Under the pieces are notes generated by a model. That model saw only the letters and a list, made by a program, of their open reading frames with translations. It was not told where the DNA came from and searched no databases. Shown piece by piece: positions 44,688-53,492 of a stretch of 64,000 bases of DNA. Numbering within the stretch: the first letter of the stretch is position 1; each line of letters opens with the position of its first letter. Source of the DNA: DATFVA01 sp963747755 (GTDB lineage Bacteria; Bacteroidota; Ignavibacteria; Ignavibacteriales; Ignavibacteriaceae); contig CAVVGK010000011.1 in the NCBI GenBank assembly GCA_963747755.1, positions 310,001-374,000 of the forward strand, written 5' to 3'. The position numbers and the translations under genes are program-made.

Positions 44688-45257
44688 TTACATGAACATA
44701 TAAAAAGCTGTAAGGCCCAAGAACTGAGCGTCTGATGCAACACTTCCGAATTTAGCAAAGAAATCGATAGATCCTTTAGCTCCTACCGGAATTACATAAC
44801 CAACACCAAATCCATAACCGAAATTTGTGTCGCTGAAACTTACTTCCCGAGTAGTGTATGTTCCGGTGAAAAAGTTAAAATCCGGTACTGTGGTGGTATA
44901 AGAAGTAAAGTTTAAGCCAAGCTGAGCTTCGCCATAGAAAGACGGATTAAAATAATATTTAACGCCTGCAAGTACCGGAATTACCGACCAGTCGCCGTAA
45001 TCAAAACTGAATCCTGATTCAGTCACACTTTTCCCGCTGAATAATATATATCCAACCTGTGCTGTACCAACAACCTGAGGTGTGAATTCTAATTCACCTT
45101 GTGCTAAACCACCAAAACCGATACTGGTAACGTCACCAAAACTTCCCATCGGGATTCCAATAAAGGGGCCTACTCCTAGATGGAATTTATCCTGTGCATG
45201 GTTACTTACAGCAAATACCATAACCAATACAACTACCAACGATAACAATTTTTTCAT
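44688..45257 (-). CDS. Outer membrane beta-barrel protein, small
   Basis: Seen in 189 residues: a signal peptide (MKKLLSLVVVLVMVFAVSNH then AQ), followed by alternating hydrophobic/polar strands with glycine-rich turns (HLGVGPFIGIPMGSFGDVTS, IPVLAGVKYYFNPSFYGEAQ) and a C-terminal aromatic-rich strand ending FYMFM. This is an eight-strand OmpW/OmpX-like or PorT-like barrel of the OMP_b-brl kind. Exact function unknown. Own terminator after the stop; the upstream gap (45258-45473) holds the promoter, which I could not resolve. Confidence 0.8.
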   Translation of the reverse strand: MKKLLSLVVVLVMVFAVSNHAQDKFHLGVGPFIGIPMGSFGDVTSIGFGGLAQGELEFTPQVVGTAQVGYILFSGKSVTESGFSFDYGDWSVIPVLAGVKYYFNPSFYGEAQLGLNFTSYTTTVPDFNFFTGTYTTREVSFSDTNFGYGFGVGYVIPVGAKGSIDFFAKFGSVASDAQFLGLTAFYMFM

Positions 45258-45473
45258 GTTCTGACTCTCCTAGTATTTATGAAATAATGAACAGTTATTT
45301 AGGTCGCTTAATTAAGTCGCTTATCTAATCTAATTTTTTGATTTGTGCTAAATTATTAACAATAATGTTCAAAGTAAACTGTTTCTTTCTAAAAAGGGCG
45401 ATTTTTTTTAAACCATAAAAACATTAATTACTTGCCGAAAATTCTTATGTTTAGAACCTGAAAACAGAGGCTT

Positions 45474-46088
45474 ATGAGACTGCTTAGAAAACTATATGAC
45501 TGGGTGCTCAGCTGGGCAGAGACTCCCTATGGCGGAATTGCCCTCTTCGTTCTCGCATTCGCCGAGTCGTCGTTTTTCCCTATTCCTCCGGATGCTCTCC
45601 TAATAGCTCTGGTTCTCGGCGCAAGGAGAAAAGCATTCAAGTACGCTGCCATCTGTACTGCGGCATCACTGGTAGGCGGACTATTCGGTTATGCAATAGG
45701 ACATTATATATGGTGGACTCCAAACGGTGAGTTTACCTCCATTGCCGATTTTTTCTTCAGGAATATTCCGGGCTTTACTACGGAAATGTTTTACCGGATA
45801 CAGCACCTGTATAACCAGTATAATTTCTGGATAATCTTTACTGCAGGTTTTACCCCCCTCCCCTATAAGGTCTTTACAATTTCTGCAGGAGCATTTAATA
45901 TCTTCTTTCCGATGTTCGTAATAGCCTCTTTCATAAGCCGCGGAGCAAGGTTCTTTCTTGTAGCGGGACTAATATGGAAGTTCGGCCCTCAAATCAAATC
46001 CTTTATTGATAAATATTTTAATTCTCTGGCTATCGCTTTTACTCTGCTCCTGATCGGCGGCTTCTTTGTTATAAGATATTTGTTTTGA
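45474..46088 (+). CDS. YqaA/DedA-like VTT domain membrane protein
   Basis: Seen in 204 residues: four to five hydrophobic segments, the family motif ALFVLAFAESSFFPIPPDAL (about 23-42, re-entrant helix with ExxxxPxPPD) and a second re-entrant region FIIFTAGFTPLPYKVFTISA-like (about 126-143, GFxPxPYKxF). These match the YqaA subset of the VTT/DedA superfamily. DedA proteins are lipid flippases, some acting on undecaprenyl phosphate; whether YqaA proteins share this is not known. Monocistronic before the AT-rich island. Confidence 0.88.
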   Translation: MRLLRKLYDWVLSWAETPYGGIALFVLAFAESSFFPIPPDALLIALVLGARRKAFKYAAICTAASLVGGLFGYAIGHYIWWTPNGEFTSIADFFFRNIPGFTTEMFYRIQHLYNQYNFWIIFTAGFTPLPYKVFTISAGAFNIFFPMFVIASFISRGARFFLVAGLIWKFGPQIKSFIDKYFNSLAIAFTLLLIGGFFVIRYLF

Positions 46089-46302
46089 AATCGTCCAAAT
46101 ACCTTGGTCAAATTGTAGAAATCACAAAATTTTTTGATAATTTTGTCAACGTTGGACTAATAAAGGCGTCTTCGTTTGTCTCTGGTTCTTCAGCAATGGC
46201 ATGAGGTGATTAAAAAATGCAGGTGGTACTATTAAAGACAAAACACGGATTATAATTGCGGTATTACTTTCAGTAATCTGCATTATATTATTCGTTCAAA
46301 CT

Positions 46303-47391
46303 TTGGGTAAAGCAAGCAGAGAAGGTGGATATGATTTTACAAGTTATTTAATTTCATCAAATGCTTTATTAACGGGTTCCAATCCATATTTGACTAATTC
46401 CCCTTTCCCATATATATATCCTTTATTCTTAGCAAGTGTTCTGGTACCATTTACATATCTGCCTTATACAATAAATATTATCATCTGGTTCATTCTAAAT
46501 GTTAGCGCATGCCTGCTAACCCTCCATTTTCTGCAAAAACAGTATTTAAGTAATAGCACAGTAACCATAAATTTTCTATTTATCCTTTTCTTAACGGTCA
46601 TTTTAATTTTCGACCCCTTACAAAATAACTTACTGAATGGACAAGTAAATTTTATCGTCCTGCTTTTTTGTGTCTTGTTTTTCTATTATGAGGAGAAATC
46701 CGTTTTATTATCAAGTTTTTTCCTTGCAATTGCAATCTCAATTAAAATTGTCCCGATAATTTTCTTATTGTATCTTATTGTAGGAAGAAAATACCTGAAT
46801 GTTTTGGCTGTTTTAATTTTTTCTTTCTTCTTTATCTTCGTGCTGCCCTTCATTTTTATCGGCATAAAAGTTATTGACTATTATAATCATTATTTCAATA
46901 GCTTCATTTTTAATTCATTTTCAGGCGTGGATTATAAAACAAAGTCAATCTCTTTCACTTTATACGACTTTGTAATAAATATTTTTGGTTTGACCGGTGT
47001 CCCCGGCATTTATTTGAGGATATTTCTGATATCTCTGATCATTGCTCCAATAATTTATGTGCACAAAATATTTATAAAATCAGGATTAATACCTCAAAGA
47101 AAATTAATTATCTTTTCTTTGCTTTCTTTGTCTATTTTATTGATCAGTCCTTCTTCACAAACACATCATCTTATTTTCCTTATTCCTGCTACTTTTTTAA
47201 TTGTTATTAACCTTCATGGGAAAAGTGAAAATACTTCAATATTTACATTTTATTACTTATCATTTTTTATACTTTTCTGGTTAGGAAGTATTTTTAAATA
47301 TTCAATATTTATCTTTCTGTCCATAATAACGTTGTATATTATAATTATAATTTCCCAAAATAAAATGTGGATGCCGAATGAAAAAATATGA
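46303..47391 (+). CDS. GT87-like polyprenyl-phosphate glycosyltransferase
   Basis: Seen in 362 residues: eight to ten hydrophobic helices with the opening GGYDFTSYLISSNALLTGSN (acidic loop typical of GT87/DUF2029 enzymes) and ENSPFP-like, YIYPLFLASV motifs. The TTG at 46303 starts too late. The frame is open to about 46210 and encodes a first helix (RIIIAVLLSVICIILFVQTL) but has no ATG, GTG or TTG before it; an ATT at 46231 after AGGTGG is the best candidate, or a small frameshift has hidden the start. The gene and its neighbour are much richer in A+T than the rest of the window. It overlaps the methyltransferase by 14 bp. Confidence 0.72.
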   Translation: MGKASREGGYDFTSYLISSNALLTGSNPYLTNSPFPYIYPLFLASVLVPFTYLPYTINIIIWFILNVSACLLTLHFLQKQYLSNSTVTINFLFILFLTVILIFDPLQNNLLNGQVNFIVLLFCVLFFYYEEKSVLLSSFFLAIAISIKIVPIIFLLYLIVGRKYLNVLAVLIFSFFFIFVLPFIFIGIKVIDYYNHYFNSFIFNSFSGVDYKTKSISFTLYDFVINIFGLTGVPGIYLRIFLISLIIAPIIYVHKIFIKSGLIPQRKLIIFSLLSLSILLISPSSQTHHLIFLIPATFLIVINLHGKSENTSIFTFYYLSFFILFWLGSIFKYSIFIFLSIITLYIIIIISQNKMWMPNEKI

Positions 47392-48211
47392 TTTGGAATT
47401 CAGGAAATGTAAGATTTGTGGTTCTGAAAATATTCATAAATATCATGAAGATTTTAATGGAAATGTAATTTTCATATGTGAAGATTGTAACGTTCAGTTC
47501 ATGAATCCACAGTATTCAAATGAATATTTAGATGAGTATTATTCCAGATATACAAGAGAAGAGCCTGAGTGGGATGAACCAATGGCTTACGCTCATAATT
47601 TTTATTTGGAATTATTAGAAAAATATATTCCTGACAAAGGAACACTTTTGGATATAGGATGCGGAAGAGGACATTTATTGAAACAAGCAAAAAAACGAGG
47701 CTGGGATTGTATTGGATACGATGTTGATTGCGAATCTGTAGATTACTTCAGTAAGAAATTAGATGTAAAAATATTATGCGGCGATTTTGAAAAAATCAAC
47801 TGGCAGCCTAATAGTTTTAACGTTGTATCAATGCATCATGTCTTTGAGCATTTAAAAAACCCGATCAGATATTTAGAAATTATAAATTCAATTTTGGTCA
47901 AGGAAGGGATTTTAATGATAGCAATTCCGAATATTAAAAGCTTATCATCTTTTTTGAAATTTAAACTTGAAAAATCAGGGATTAAGAAAAAAAATATTGG
48001 GAAGTACTATGATACGTCGCATCATCTTTATTATTTTGAACCTAAAAGCTTATCAGATATTTTATTAAAACAAGGTTACAAAATATTACACTTACGAAGC
48101 GGGCATAAAGTAAGCCCGAATCAATCAATGCTAAAAAGATATTTTCACAGAAATTTTATGGAAAGAATACCCTGGAAGTCTACATTTCTTATTATCGCTA
48201 AAAAATTGTGA
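47378..48211 (+). CDS. SAM-dependent methyltransferase with N-terminal zinc-ribbon-like motif
   Basis: Seen in 277 residues: an N-terminal CKICGSENIH ... CEDCNVQFMNPQY four-cysteine ribbon (about 7-50), then a class I methyltransferase domain with GTLLDIGCGRGHLLKQAKKR (motif I, about 87-106), a YDVDCESV acidic strand and NVVSMHHVFEHLKNP (motif with family-typical HVFEHL). This layout occurs in methyltransferases of sugar or polyketide tailoring clusters. Overlaps the GT87 gene and shares its AT-rich composition, so the two probably arrived together and act on the same glycan or lipid. Substrate unknown. Confidence 0.85.
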   Translation: MKKYDLEFRKCKICGSENIHKYHEDFNGNVIFICEDCNVQFMNPQYSNEYLDEYYSRYTREEPEWDEPMAYAHNFYLELLEKYIPDKGTLLDIGCGRGHLLKQAKKRGWDCIGYDVDCESVDYFSKKLDVKILCGDFEKINWQPNSFNVVSMHHVFEHLKNPIRYLEIINSILVKEGILMIAIPNIKSLSSFLKFKLEKSGIKKKNIGKYYDTSHHLYYFEPKSLSDILLKQGYKILHLRSGHKVSPNQSMLKRYFHRNFMERIPWKSTFLIIAKKL

Positions 48212-48275
48212 GAAACTCTTGTTCAGAATCGGTTCAGTAACTATATTTTTGTATACTTTTATTAACTGTAGAAAT

Positions 48276-48749
48276 ATGATGAAACTTCCTGTATTCTTTT
48301 TTTCTGTTTTGATGCTGCTTTCCATCCGGATATCGGCGCAGACCGATTACCAGCCGGTAACAAAATTTGACCCTTCAAATAATCCTTCAAAAGATCTGCA
48401 GCTTGCCGCGGCAGAAGCTCAGAAAACCGGGAAAAACATAATTCTTGATGTTGGCGGTGAATGGTGCATCTGGTGCCATCGTATAGATTCCTTCATCGAG
48501 GGCCATGAAGAAATAAATAATTTCCTGCATAACAATTTTATAATAATGAAGGTCAATTACAGCCAGGAAAACAAAAATGAAGACTTCCTGTCTGCCTACC
48601 CGAAGATTTCAGGGTATCCTCATTTCTTTGTTCTGGATAAGGATGGGAAGCTGCTGCATTCACAGGATACCGGCAAACTGGAAGAGGGAAAAGATTATAA
48701 TCCGGAAAAGTTCATGTCGTTTCTGCAGGTGTGGGCTCCCAAGGATTAA
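48276..48749 (+). CDS. Secreted thioredoxin-fold protein
   Basis: Seen in 157 residues: signal peptide (MMKLPVFFFSVLMLLSIRIS then AQ), then a thioredoxin-like domain with the redox motif GGEWCIWCHRIDSF (CxxC, about 64-77), YPKISGYPHFFVLDKDGKLL (cis-proline strand) and a C-terminal helix. The Cys-Ile-Trp-Cys-His pair resembles the DUF255/thioredoxin_7 type rather than classic CGPC. Probably a periplasmic disulfide reductase or lipoprotein-free thioredoxin. An earlier in-frame ATG at 48219 would delay the signal peptide and is unlikely. Convergent with the small membrane gene, overlapping by 4 bp. Confidence 0.83.
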   Translation: MMKLPVFFFSVLMLLSIRISAQTDYQPVTKFDPSNNPSKDLQLAAAEAQKTGKNIILDVGGEWCIWCHRIDSFIEGHEEINNFLHNNFIIMKVNYSQENKNEDFLSAYPKISGYPHFFVLDKDGKLLHSQDTGKLEEGKDYNPEKFMSFLQVWAPKD

Positions 48750-48937
48750 CGCTTCGCCAGTACTTTTGAAGGCAGCTTAATCAATGCAGAAATAAGCTTC
48801 AAAATACCGTCTACGCTTATCCCAATTAGTTTGAACGGGAGCAATACAAGCCAGACGAGAGGATAAATAATTAATGCGATAAGCGCCAGGGGCCAGCATA
48901 AGATTAAAAGAAGAAGCCATAAAATAAAAGTTGCCAT
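48746..48937 (-). CDS. Small two-helix membrane protein (63 aa)
   Basis: Seen: from the ATG at 48937 a 63-residue product starting MATFILWLLLLILCWPLALI, a second hydrophobic stretch up to about residue 35, then an amphipathic, lysine-tailed end (LPSKVLAKR). It lies 7 bp after the sensor kinase stop on the same strand, so it is likely translated from the same message. A longer frame (to 49048) overlaps the kinase and is not credible. I do not recognise a family. Confidence 0.55.
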   Translation of the reverse strand: MATFILWLLLLILCWPLALIALIIYPLVWLVLLPFKLIGISVDGILKLISALIKLPSKVLAKR

Positions 48938-48944
48938 AACAGCC

Positions 48945-50333
48945 TTAGTTAATTGTTGCCTGGAACGGAATAAATACCTTAAAGGTGGATCCGGGTGATC
49001 CATTATCAGAAATTCTTCCCGGACTTTCAACCGATATCTTCCCCCCATGCCTGATAATTATCTGCTTAACAATCGATAATCCAAGTCCTGCACCTTCATA
49101 TCCCTTGTTCTTTATATTCGAGGCCCTGTAGAAATCCTTAAATATATTTTCCTGATCCTTCTCCGGAATTCCTACACCGTTGTCGGAAATATCCAGGTCC
49201 ATCCCCTCTTCGGTCTCATTCATAATGATGTCAATATTTCCTCCCTGCCGCACATATTTTACAGCATTTGATAAGAGATTGGAGACGGCCATTTCAATCA
49301 GAAATTTATCTCCTCTTACCGGAGTTCTCAAAAGACGGTCATCCGTCAGCTTTACACTAATTTCTTTGGATTCAGTCCCTCCCTTCAGCTTTTCAAGAAT
49401 GGAACATAGAATTTCTTTTATATCAATATTTTCCGGGGAAATTTCACTCATCAGCCTAAGTCGCGATATTTTAAGTATATCGTTAATCATCCCGATGGCT
49501 TCATCTGCTCTGCCTCTGGCCGAGGTAAGCTTTTGTTCAACTTTTTCATCCAGGGGTCCCAGATATTTCTGCAGAATCATTTCCACATATGACTGCACTG
49601 CTGCTATTGGTGACTTTAGTTCATGCACCACGCCAATAATATACTTCTGCTTTTCCTCTTCGGCCCTGTTTAGTTTTTGTATTGTTTCAACCAGCTGCTG
49701 CTCATTCGTGTAAAGCTGCCTTGCTATCCTGTTAGTGAGAAGCACGATTACAAATATTAAAAAGCCGAATAACACTGTGAATGAAATTATATAATTGAAA
49801 TCCTGGTATATGGGTGCGCTTAAAAATCCTGCGACCGAATGGTGAAACAGTACACCTTTGTATTCAAGGAGAACAAGACTGGTAAAAACCGTAACTATAC
49901 AGAATGCGATGCCGTATATGACTACTCCCGGCAGAATAAGACTCCCGATGATCATATGAAAAACAAAAAGGAGAAACAGAGGCGATTCAATGCTTCCGGT
50001 AAAATAAACCAGCAGGAACAGAGCGATGATATCCAGTATCATCTGGATAAGTGAATGATGGATAGGATTGAAACTGTCGGCCCTGGGAACCACATACTTT
50101 CTCAGGTAATGCAGTATAACGTTATACCCGAGAATGATAAATGTAACCAGGAGAATGGCATAGTGCTGGACAGGTGAAAATTTAATGCTGATTATGAAGT
50201 CAGAGACAAATAGCACAGCCAGCAGCATTACAGCGGCGCCGTATCTCAGTTTAATAAACCAGAGGTTCCTTCCCCTGAGGGTTTTCCAGAATTCATCGTA
50301 ATGATGAGCCCATGAAGGAATAAGCAATATCAT
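48945..50333 (-). CDS. Membrane sensor histidine kinase, RegB-like topology
   Basis: Seen in 462 residues: six hydrophobic helices (about 30-205), with the loop YFTGSIESPLFLLFVFHMII, which resembles the quinone-binding GGxxNPF loop of RegB/PrrB but reads GSIESPL. Then a coiled region, HisKA with GVVHELKSPIAAVQ (H-box, about 236-249), an N-box SNLLSNAVKYV, G1 DNGVGIPEKD and G2 GAGLGLSIVKQI. It should sense membrane redox or quinone state if the RegB likeness is real, which is an inference. No cognate response regulator is adjacent on this transcript; a hairpin separates it from hydA1. Confidence 0.87.
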   Translation of the reverse strand: MILLIPSWAHHYDEFWKTLRGRNLWFIKLRYGAAVMLLAVLFVSDFIISIKFSPVQHYAILLVTFIILGYNVILHYLRKYVVPRADSFNPIHHSLIQMILDIIALFLLVYFTGSIESPLFLLFVFHMIIGSLILPGVVIYGIAFCIVTVFTSLVLLEYKGVLFHHSVAGFLSAPIYQDFNYIISFTVLFGFLIFVIVLLTNRIARQLYTNEQQLVETIQKLNRAEEEKQKYIIGVVHELKSPIAAVQSYVEMILQKYLGPLDEKVEQKLTSARGRADEAIGMINDILKISRLRLMSEISPENIDIKEILCSILEKLKGGTESKEISVKLTDDRLLRTPVRGDKFLIEMAVSNLLSNAVKYVRQGGNIDIIMNETEEGMDLDISDNGVGIPEKDQENIFKDFYRASNIKNKGYEGAGLGLSIVKQIIIRHGGKISVESPGRISDNGSPGSTFKVFIPFQATIN

Positions 50334-50345
50334 TTCACTCCATAT

Positions 50346-50386
50346 AAAATGAGGCCGCCGCGAAATTTACTTTCGTGACAGCCTCA
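50346..50386 (-). terminator. Candidate terminator at the end of the hydrogenase operon
   Basis: On the minus strand TGAGGC (50381-50386) and GCCTCA (50350-50355) pair around an inner imperfect CACGAAA/TTTCGCG stem, followed by TTTTATATG. It lies 10 bp after the hydA1 stop and before the kinase start at 50333, so it may end the operon or lower read-through into the kinase gene. Confidence 0.6.
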
Positions 50387-50395
50387 AATTAACAA

Positions 50396-52276
50396 TTATG
50401 AAATAAATCTGCCTCTTTTGGTATAATGGGTATGCAGCAGCTTGTGAGATAATTCGCTGCAGGGACCCTCAGTCAGGAACTTTTCATAAATATACTCAAC
50501 ATGAGGATTCTCATGAGATTTTCTAACTGACAGCGATGCTTCTTCTTCATAAATTGCCTGAGCCCTCTTCTGCCTTATTTCAGAAGAAGTCGGGATAGGC
50601 TGACCTCCGCCGCCCAGACATCCGCCGGGACATGCCATTATCTCCACAAAATGAACATCGTTAAGTTCACCGCTTCTCAGCATTTCCATAACTTTCTTAG
50701 CGTTCGCGGTTCCGTGTGCCACAACGAACTTTAATTCAACTCCTTCAAGGAATTTATAATCATCAACACAGTTCTCAAGTTTAACTGATGCCTGTTTTAC
50801 ACCCTGAAATCCACGGCAGGGCGCAATATCAAGATTTTCAAACGGAACCGGTCTGCCTGTAACCAGTTCATATACTGTCCTCAAAGCAGCTTCCATCACC
50901 CCTCCGGTAGCTCCGAATATCAATCCGGCTCCTGATGCATCCCCGAAAGGATCATCAAAATGTGACTTCGGCATTTCCGGCAGGTAAATTCCTGCTTCTT
51001 TAATCATCTGCGCCATTTCACGCGTAGTGAGACCAAAGTCGACATCTTTAAATCCCGAATCCTGCATTTCCGGTCTGTTGCATTCAAACTTTTTAGCTGC
51101 GCAGGGCATAAGTGCAACAGTGACTATATCAGCGGGATCAATGTTTGCCTCTTTTGCATAAAAAGTTTTAATGAGTGCCCCGAACATCTGCTGCGGTGAT
51201 TTTGCAGTAGACAGGTAATCAAGGTATTCAGGGTAGAAATGTTCAATGAACTTAACCCAGCCCGGTGAGCAGGATGTGAACTGCGGCAGCTTTATGGATT
51301 CATCCTTTTCCACAAGTGCTCTCCTGAGCCTGTTTAAAAGCTCGGTCCCTTCTTCCATAATTGTAAGGTCAGCACTGAAGTTCGTATCAAAAACTCTGTC
51401 GAAGCCTATTCTCCTTAAGGCTGTGTTGAGCTCGCCTGTAAAAGAGTGACCCGGCTCTATCCCGAATTCCTCACCAATGGCTGCACGGGGGGAAGGAGCT
51501 GTTTGTATAATCACATGTTTACCCGGATCATCAATCGCTCTCCAGATTTCATCTGATGGATCATTGGCTTTTAAGGCCCCGGTAGGACATCTGTTTATGC
51601 ACTGACCGCAATTTATGCATATCACGTCAGCAAGCGGCTTATCCAGGAAAGTGCCAACCTTTGTTTCATGTCCCCGGTTCAGGGCTTCAAGTACTCCAAC
51701 TTCCTGCAGGTCAATGCAGGTCCTTATACAGCGCTTGCATAAAACACATTTATTCATATTTCTTATCACCGAGGGTGAAGATCTGTCTACCGGATAACGT
51801 GGTTCACTAATATGTCCGAATGTAAATCCGTCAACACCGTATTCTTTTGCCAGATCCTGAAGCTCGCAATTGAGATTCCTTGAACATGAATAACATTCAC
51901 CGTAATGCTCACTTAAAAGGAGGTCAATTATATGGCGTCTGGATTTTCTCACCGTGGGCGTTGATGTATGAATTTTTATGGGAGTAGTAATCGGAAAAGA
52001 ACATGATGTCTGCAATGTTTTCATTCCTTCAACCTCAACCACACACACACGGCATACTCCGGCAATACATAAATCTTCATGATAACACAAAGTCGGAATG
52101 TGAATCTGGTTCATCCTGCATGCTTCAAGTATAGTGGTGCCAAGCGGAATTGAAATTTTTTTCTCGTTTATTTCAACTGAAACCATTCCGCCGATCGTTT
52201 TCGTTTCTCCATCTGTTTTTTCAACTACAAAAGGGCGCTGACTTTCCGGCGACCTGCTGTTATTACGCTTTTCCAT
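50396..52276 (-). CDS. [FeFe] hydrogenase catalytic subunit 1, NAD-linked trimeric type
   Basis: Seen in 626 residues: N-terminal [2Fe-2S] ferredoxin domain (Cys about 64, 75, 78, 92), the His-Cys cluster HYGECYSCSRNLNC (His124, Cys128, 131, 137), two [4Fe-4S] motifs (Cys177-187 and Cys220-230), then the H-cluster domain: L1 TSCSPGW (about 334-340), L2 MPCAAKKFE (Cys392), L3 MACPGGCLGGGGQP (Cys549, Cys553), and a C-terminal small-subunit-like helix region. With HydB1 and HydC1 it forms a cytosolic NADH-linked H2 enzyme. L1 has Ser in place of the second Cys of the usual TSCCPGW; see findings. Overlaps hydB1 by 14 bp with a good AAAGGTG site, last gene of the operon. Confidence 0.95.
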   Translation of the reverse strand: MEKRNNSRSPESQRPFVVEKTDGETKTIGGMVSVEINEKKISIPLGTTILEACRMNQIHIPTLCYHEDLCIAGVCRVCVVEVEGMKTLQTSCSFPITTPIKIHTSTPTVRKSRRHIIDLLLSEHYGECYSCSRNLNCELQDLAKEYGVDGFTFGHISEPRYPVDRSSPSVIRNMNKCVLCKRCIRTCIDLQEVGVLEALNRGHETKVGTFLDKPLADVICINCGQCINRCPTGALKANDPSDEIWRAIDDPGKHVIIQTAPSPRAAIGEEFGIEPGHSFTGELNTALRRIGFDRVFDTNFSADLTIMEEGTELLNRLRRALVEKDESIKLPQFTSCSPGWVKFIEHFYPEYLDYLSTAKSPQQMFGALIKTFYAKEANIDPADIVTVALMPCAAKKFECNRPEMQDSGFKDVDFGLTTREMAQMIKEAGIYLPEMPKSHFDDPFGDASGAGLIFGATGGVMEAALRTVYELVTGRPVPFENLDIAPCRGFQGVKQASVKLENCVDDYKFLEGVELKFVVAHGTANAKKVMEMLRSGELNDVHFVEIMACPGGCLGGGGQPIPTSSEIRQKRAQAIYEEEASLSVRKSHENPHVEYIYEKFLTEGPCSELSHKLLHTHYTKRGRFIS

Positions 52277-53483
52277 TTTGTTTCACCTTTCCGTTTGTGT
52301 GGAATATTTCATCCTTAAAGTTTTCCAGAATTGAAATAAAAGAATTCGGTGATGACTGACCGAGTCCGCATTTTGACGCGGCCTGCATTGTCCTGCCGAG
52401 TTCTTTCAATGTATTGATGTATGAAAAAGTTAATTCACCTTTTTCAATCATCTCAACACCCTCAAGCAATTTTACGTTGCCTATTCTGCAGGGTGTACAT
52501 TGTCCGCACGATTCTTCCACAAAGAATTCAAGAAAATTTTTAAGTACCTTAAGCATATCACGCGTTTCATTGAACACAATGATAGATCCGCCTGTTGCTG
52601 CATCTTCATAGGCCAGGATGCGGTCAAACTGCGCCTTCGGGATACAGACCCCTGAAGCGCCGCCGACCTGCACAGCCTTGGTATCTTTAGCTTCAACTAT
52701 TTTTAATAATTGCCTTATAGAAGTCCCCCACGGAAGTTCGTAAACCCCCGGCCTTCCACAGTCGCCTGAAACAGAAAACAATTTTGAGCCTGTCGATTTA
52801 TCGGTGCCGAAACGTCTGAACCACTCTCCTCCTTTAATTGCTATATGTGAGACCGATGCGAGAGTTTCAACATTATTCACTGATGTAGGGTATCCCATAT
52901 AGCCTGTATTCACAGGGTATGGAGGCCGGTTGCGTGGTTCTCCCCTGTTTCCCTGAAGAGATTCAATCAGGGCAGTTTCCTCGCCGCAAACATAAGCCCC
53001 TGACCCAAGCCTTATACTGATATCAAAATTGAAATCTTTTTTACCCAGTATATTTTCACCTAAAAGATTATCCTCCCTCATTTTCATAAGGTATTCTTCA
53101 AGAAATTCAAGCATATATTCATATTCACCCCGCAGGTAAACTATCCCTGTCCTGGCACCAAGTGTATATCCTCCTATAACCATTCCGTCGAACACAAGCT
53201 CGGGGTATTCAAGCAGAAGAACTCGGTCTTTGAACGTTCCGGGCTCCCCTTCATCTGCATTGCAGACAAGAAATTTCTTTTCGGCGATCGCAGCCGCTGT
53301 AAGCATCCATTTCGTAGAAGTTGGAAAACCTGCACCGCCTCTTCCCTTTAATCCCGATGACTTTAGTTCAAATAATATATCTTCACGTGATTTTGAAAGA
53401 AGCTGATTAATTCCGTCTCCTCTGTTGTATTCTGAGAACAATACCGGTCCCAATCGTTTTTTGGTTGTGTAAGATGTATTCAT
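52263..53483 (-). CDS. [FeFe] hydrogenase NuoF-like flavin subunit 1 (HydB, short form)
   Basis: Seen in 406 residues: FMN/NADH-binding NuoF core with SGLKGRGGAGFPTSTKW (about 38-54), CNADEGEPGTFKDR (about 73-86), GSGAYVCGEETALI (about 155-168) and the C-terminal [4Fe-4S] motif ESCGQCTPCRIG with the last Cys in SKCGLGQS. Known full-length HydB proteins carry an extra N-terminal thioredoxin-like [2Fe-2S] domain and a C-terminal pair of [4Fe-4S] ferredoxin motifs; both are missing here, unlike in the second set's HydB. It oxidises or reduces NAD(H) and passes electrons to HydA1. Encoded between hydC1 and hydA1. Confidence 0.93.
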   Translation of the reverse strand: MNTSYTTKKRLGPVLFSEYNRGDGINQLLSKSREDILFELKSSGLKGRGGAGFPTSTKWMLTAAAIAEKKFLVCNADEGEPGTFKDRVLLLEYPELVFDGMVIGGYTLGARTGIVYLRGEYEYMLEFLEEYLMKMREDNLLGENILGKKDFNFDISIRLGSGAYVCGEETALIESLQGNRGEPRNRPPYPVNTGYMGYPTSVNNVETLASVSHIAIKGGEWFRRFGTDKSTGSKLFSVSGDCGRPGVYELPWGTSIRQLLKIVEAKDTKAVQVGGASGVCIPKAQFDRILAYEDAATGGSIIVFNETRDMLKVLKNFLEFFVEESCGQCTPCRIGNVKLLEGVEMIEKGELTFSYINTLKELGRTMQAASKCGLGQSSPNSFISILENFKDEIFHTNGKVKQNGKA

Positions 53484-53492
53484 TTCGTTCTC

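Noticed and set aside
45258..45473. Short repeated AGGTCGCTTA/AAGTCGCTTA upstream of the barrel gene as an operator
   Set aside because: Only two loose copies and no matching sites elsewhere in the window; too weak to call.
46085..46204. 39-codon plus-strand frame after yqaA starting with TTG
   Set aside because: No ribosome site, no family resemblance, overlaps the yqaA stop; could be chance in AT-rich DNA.
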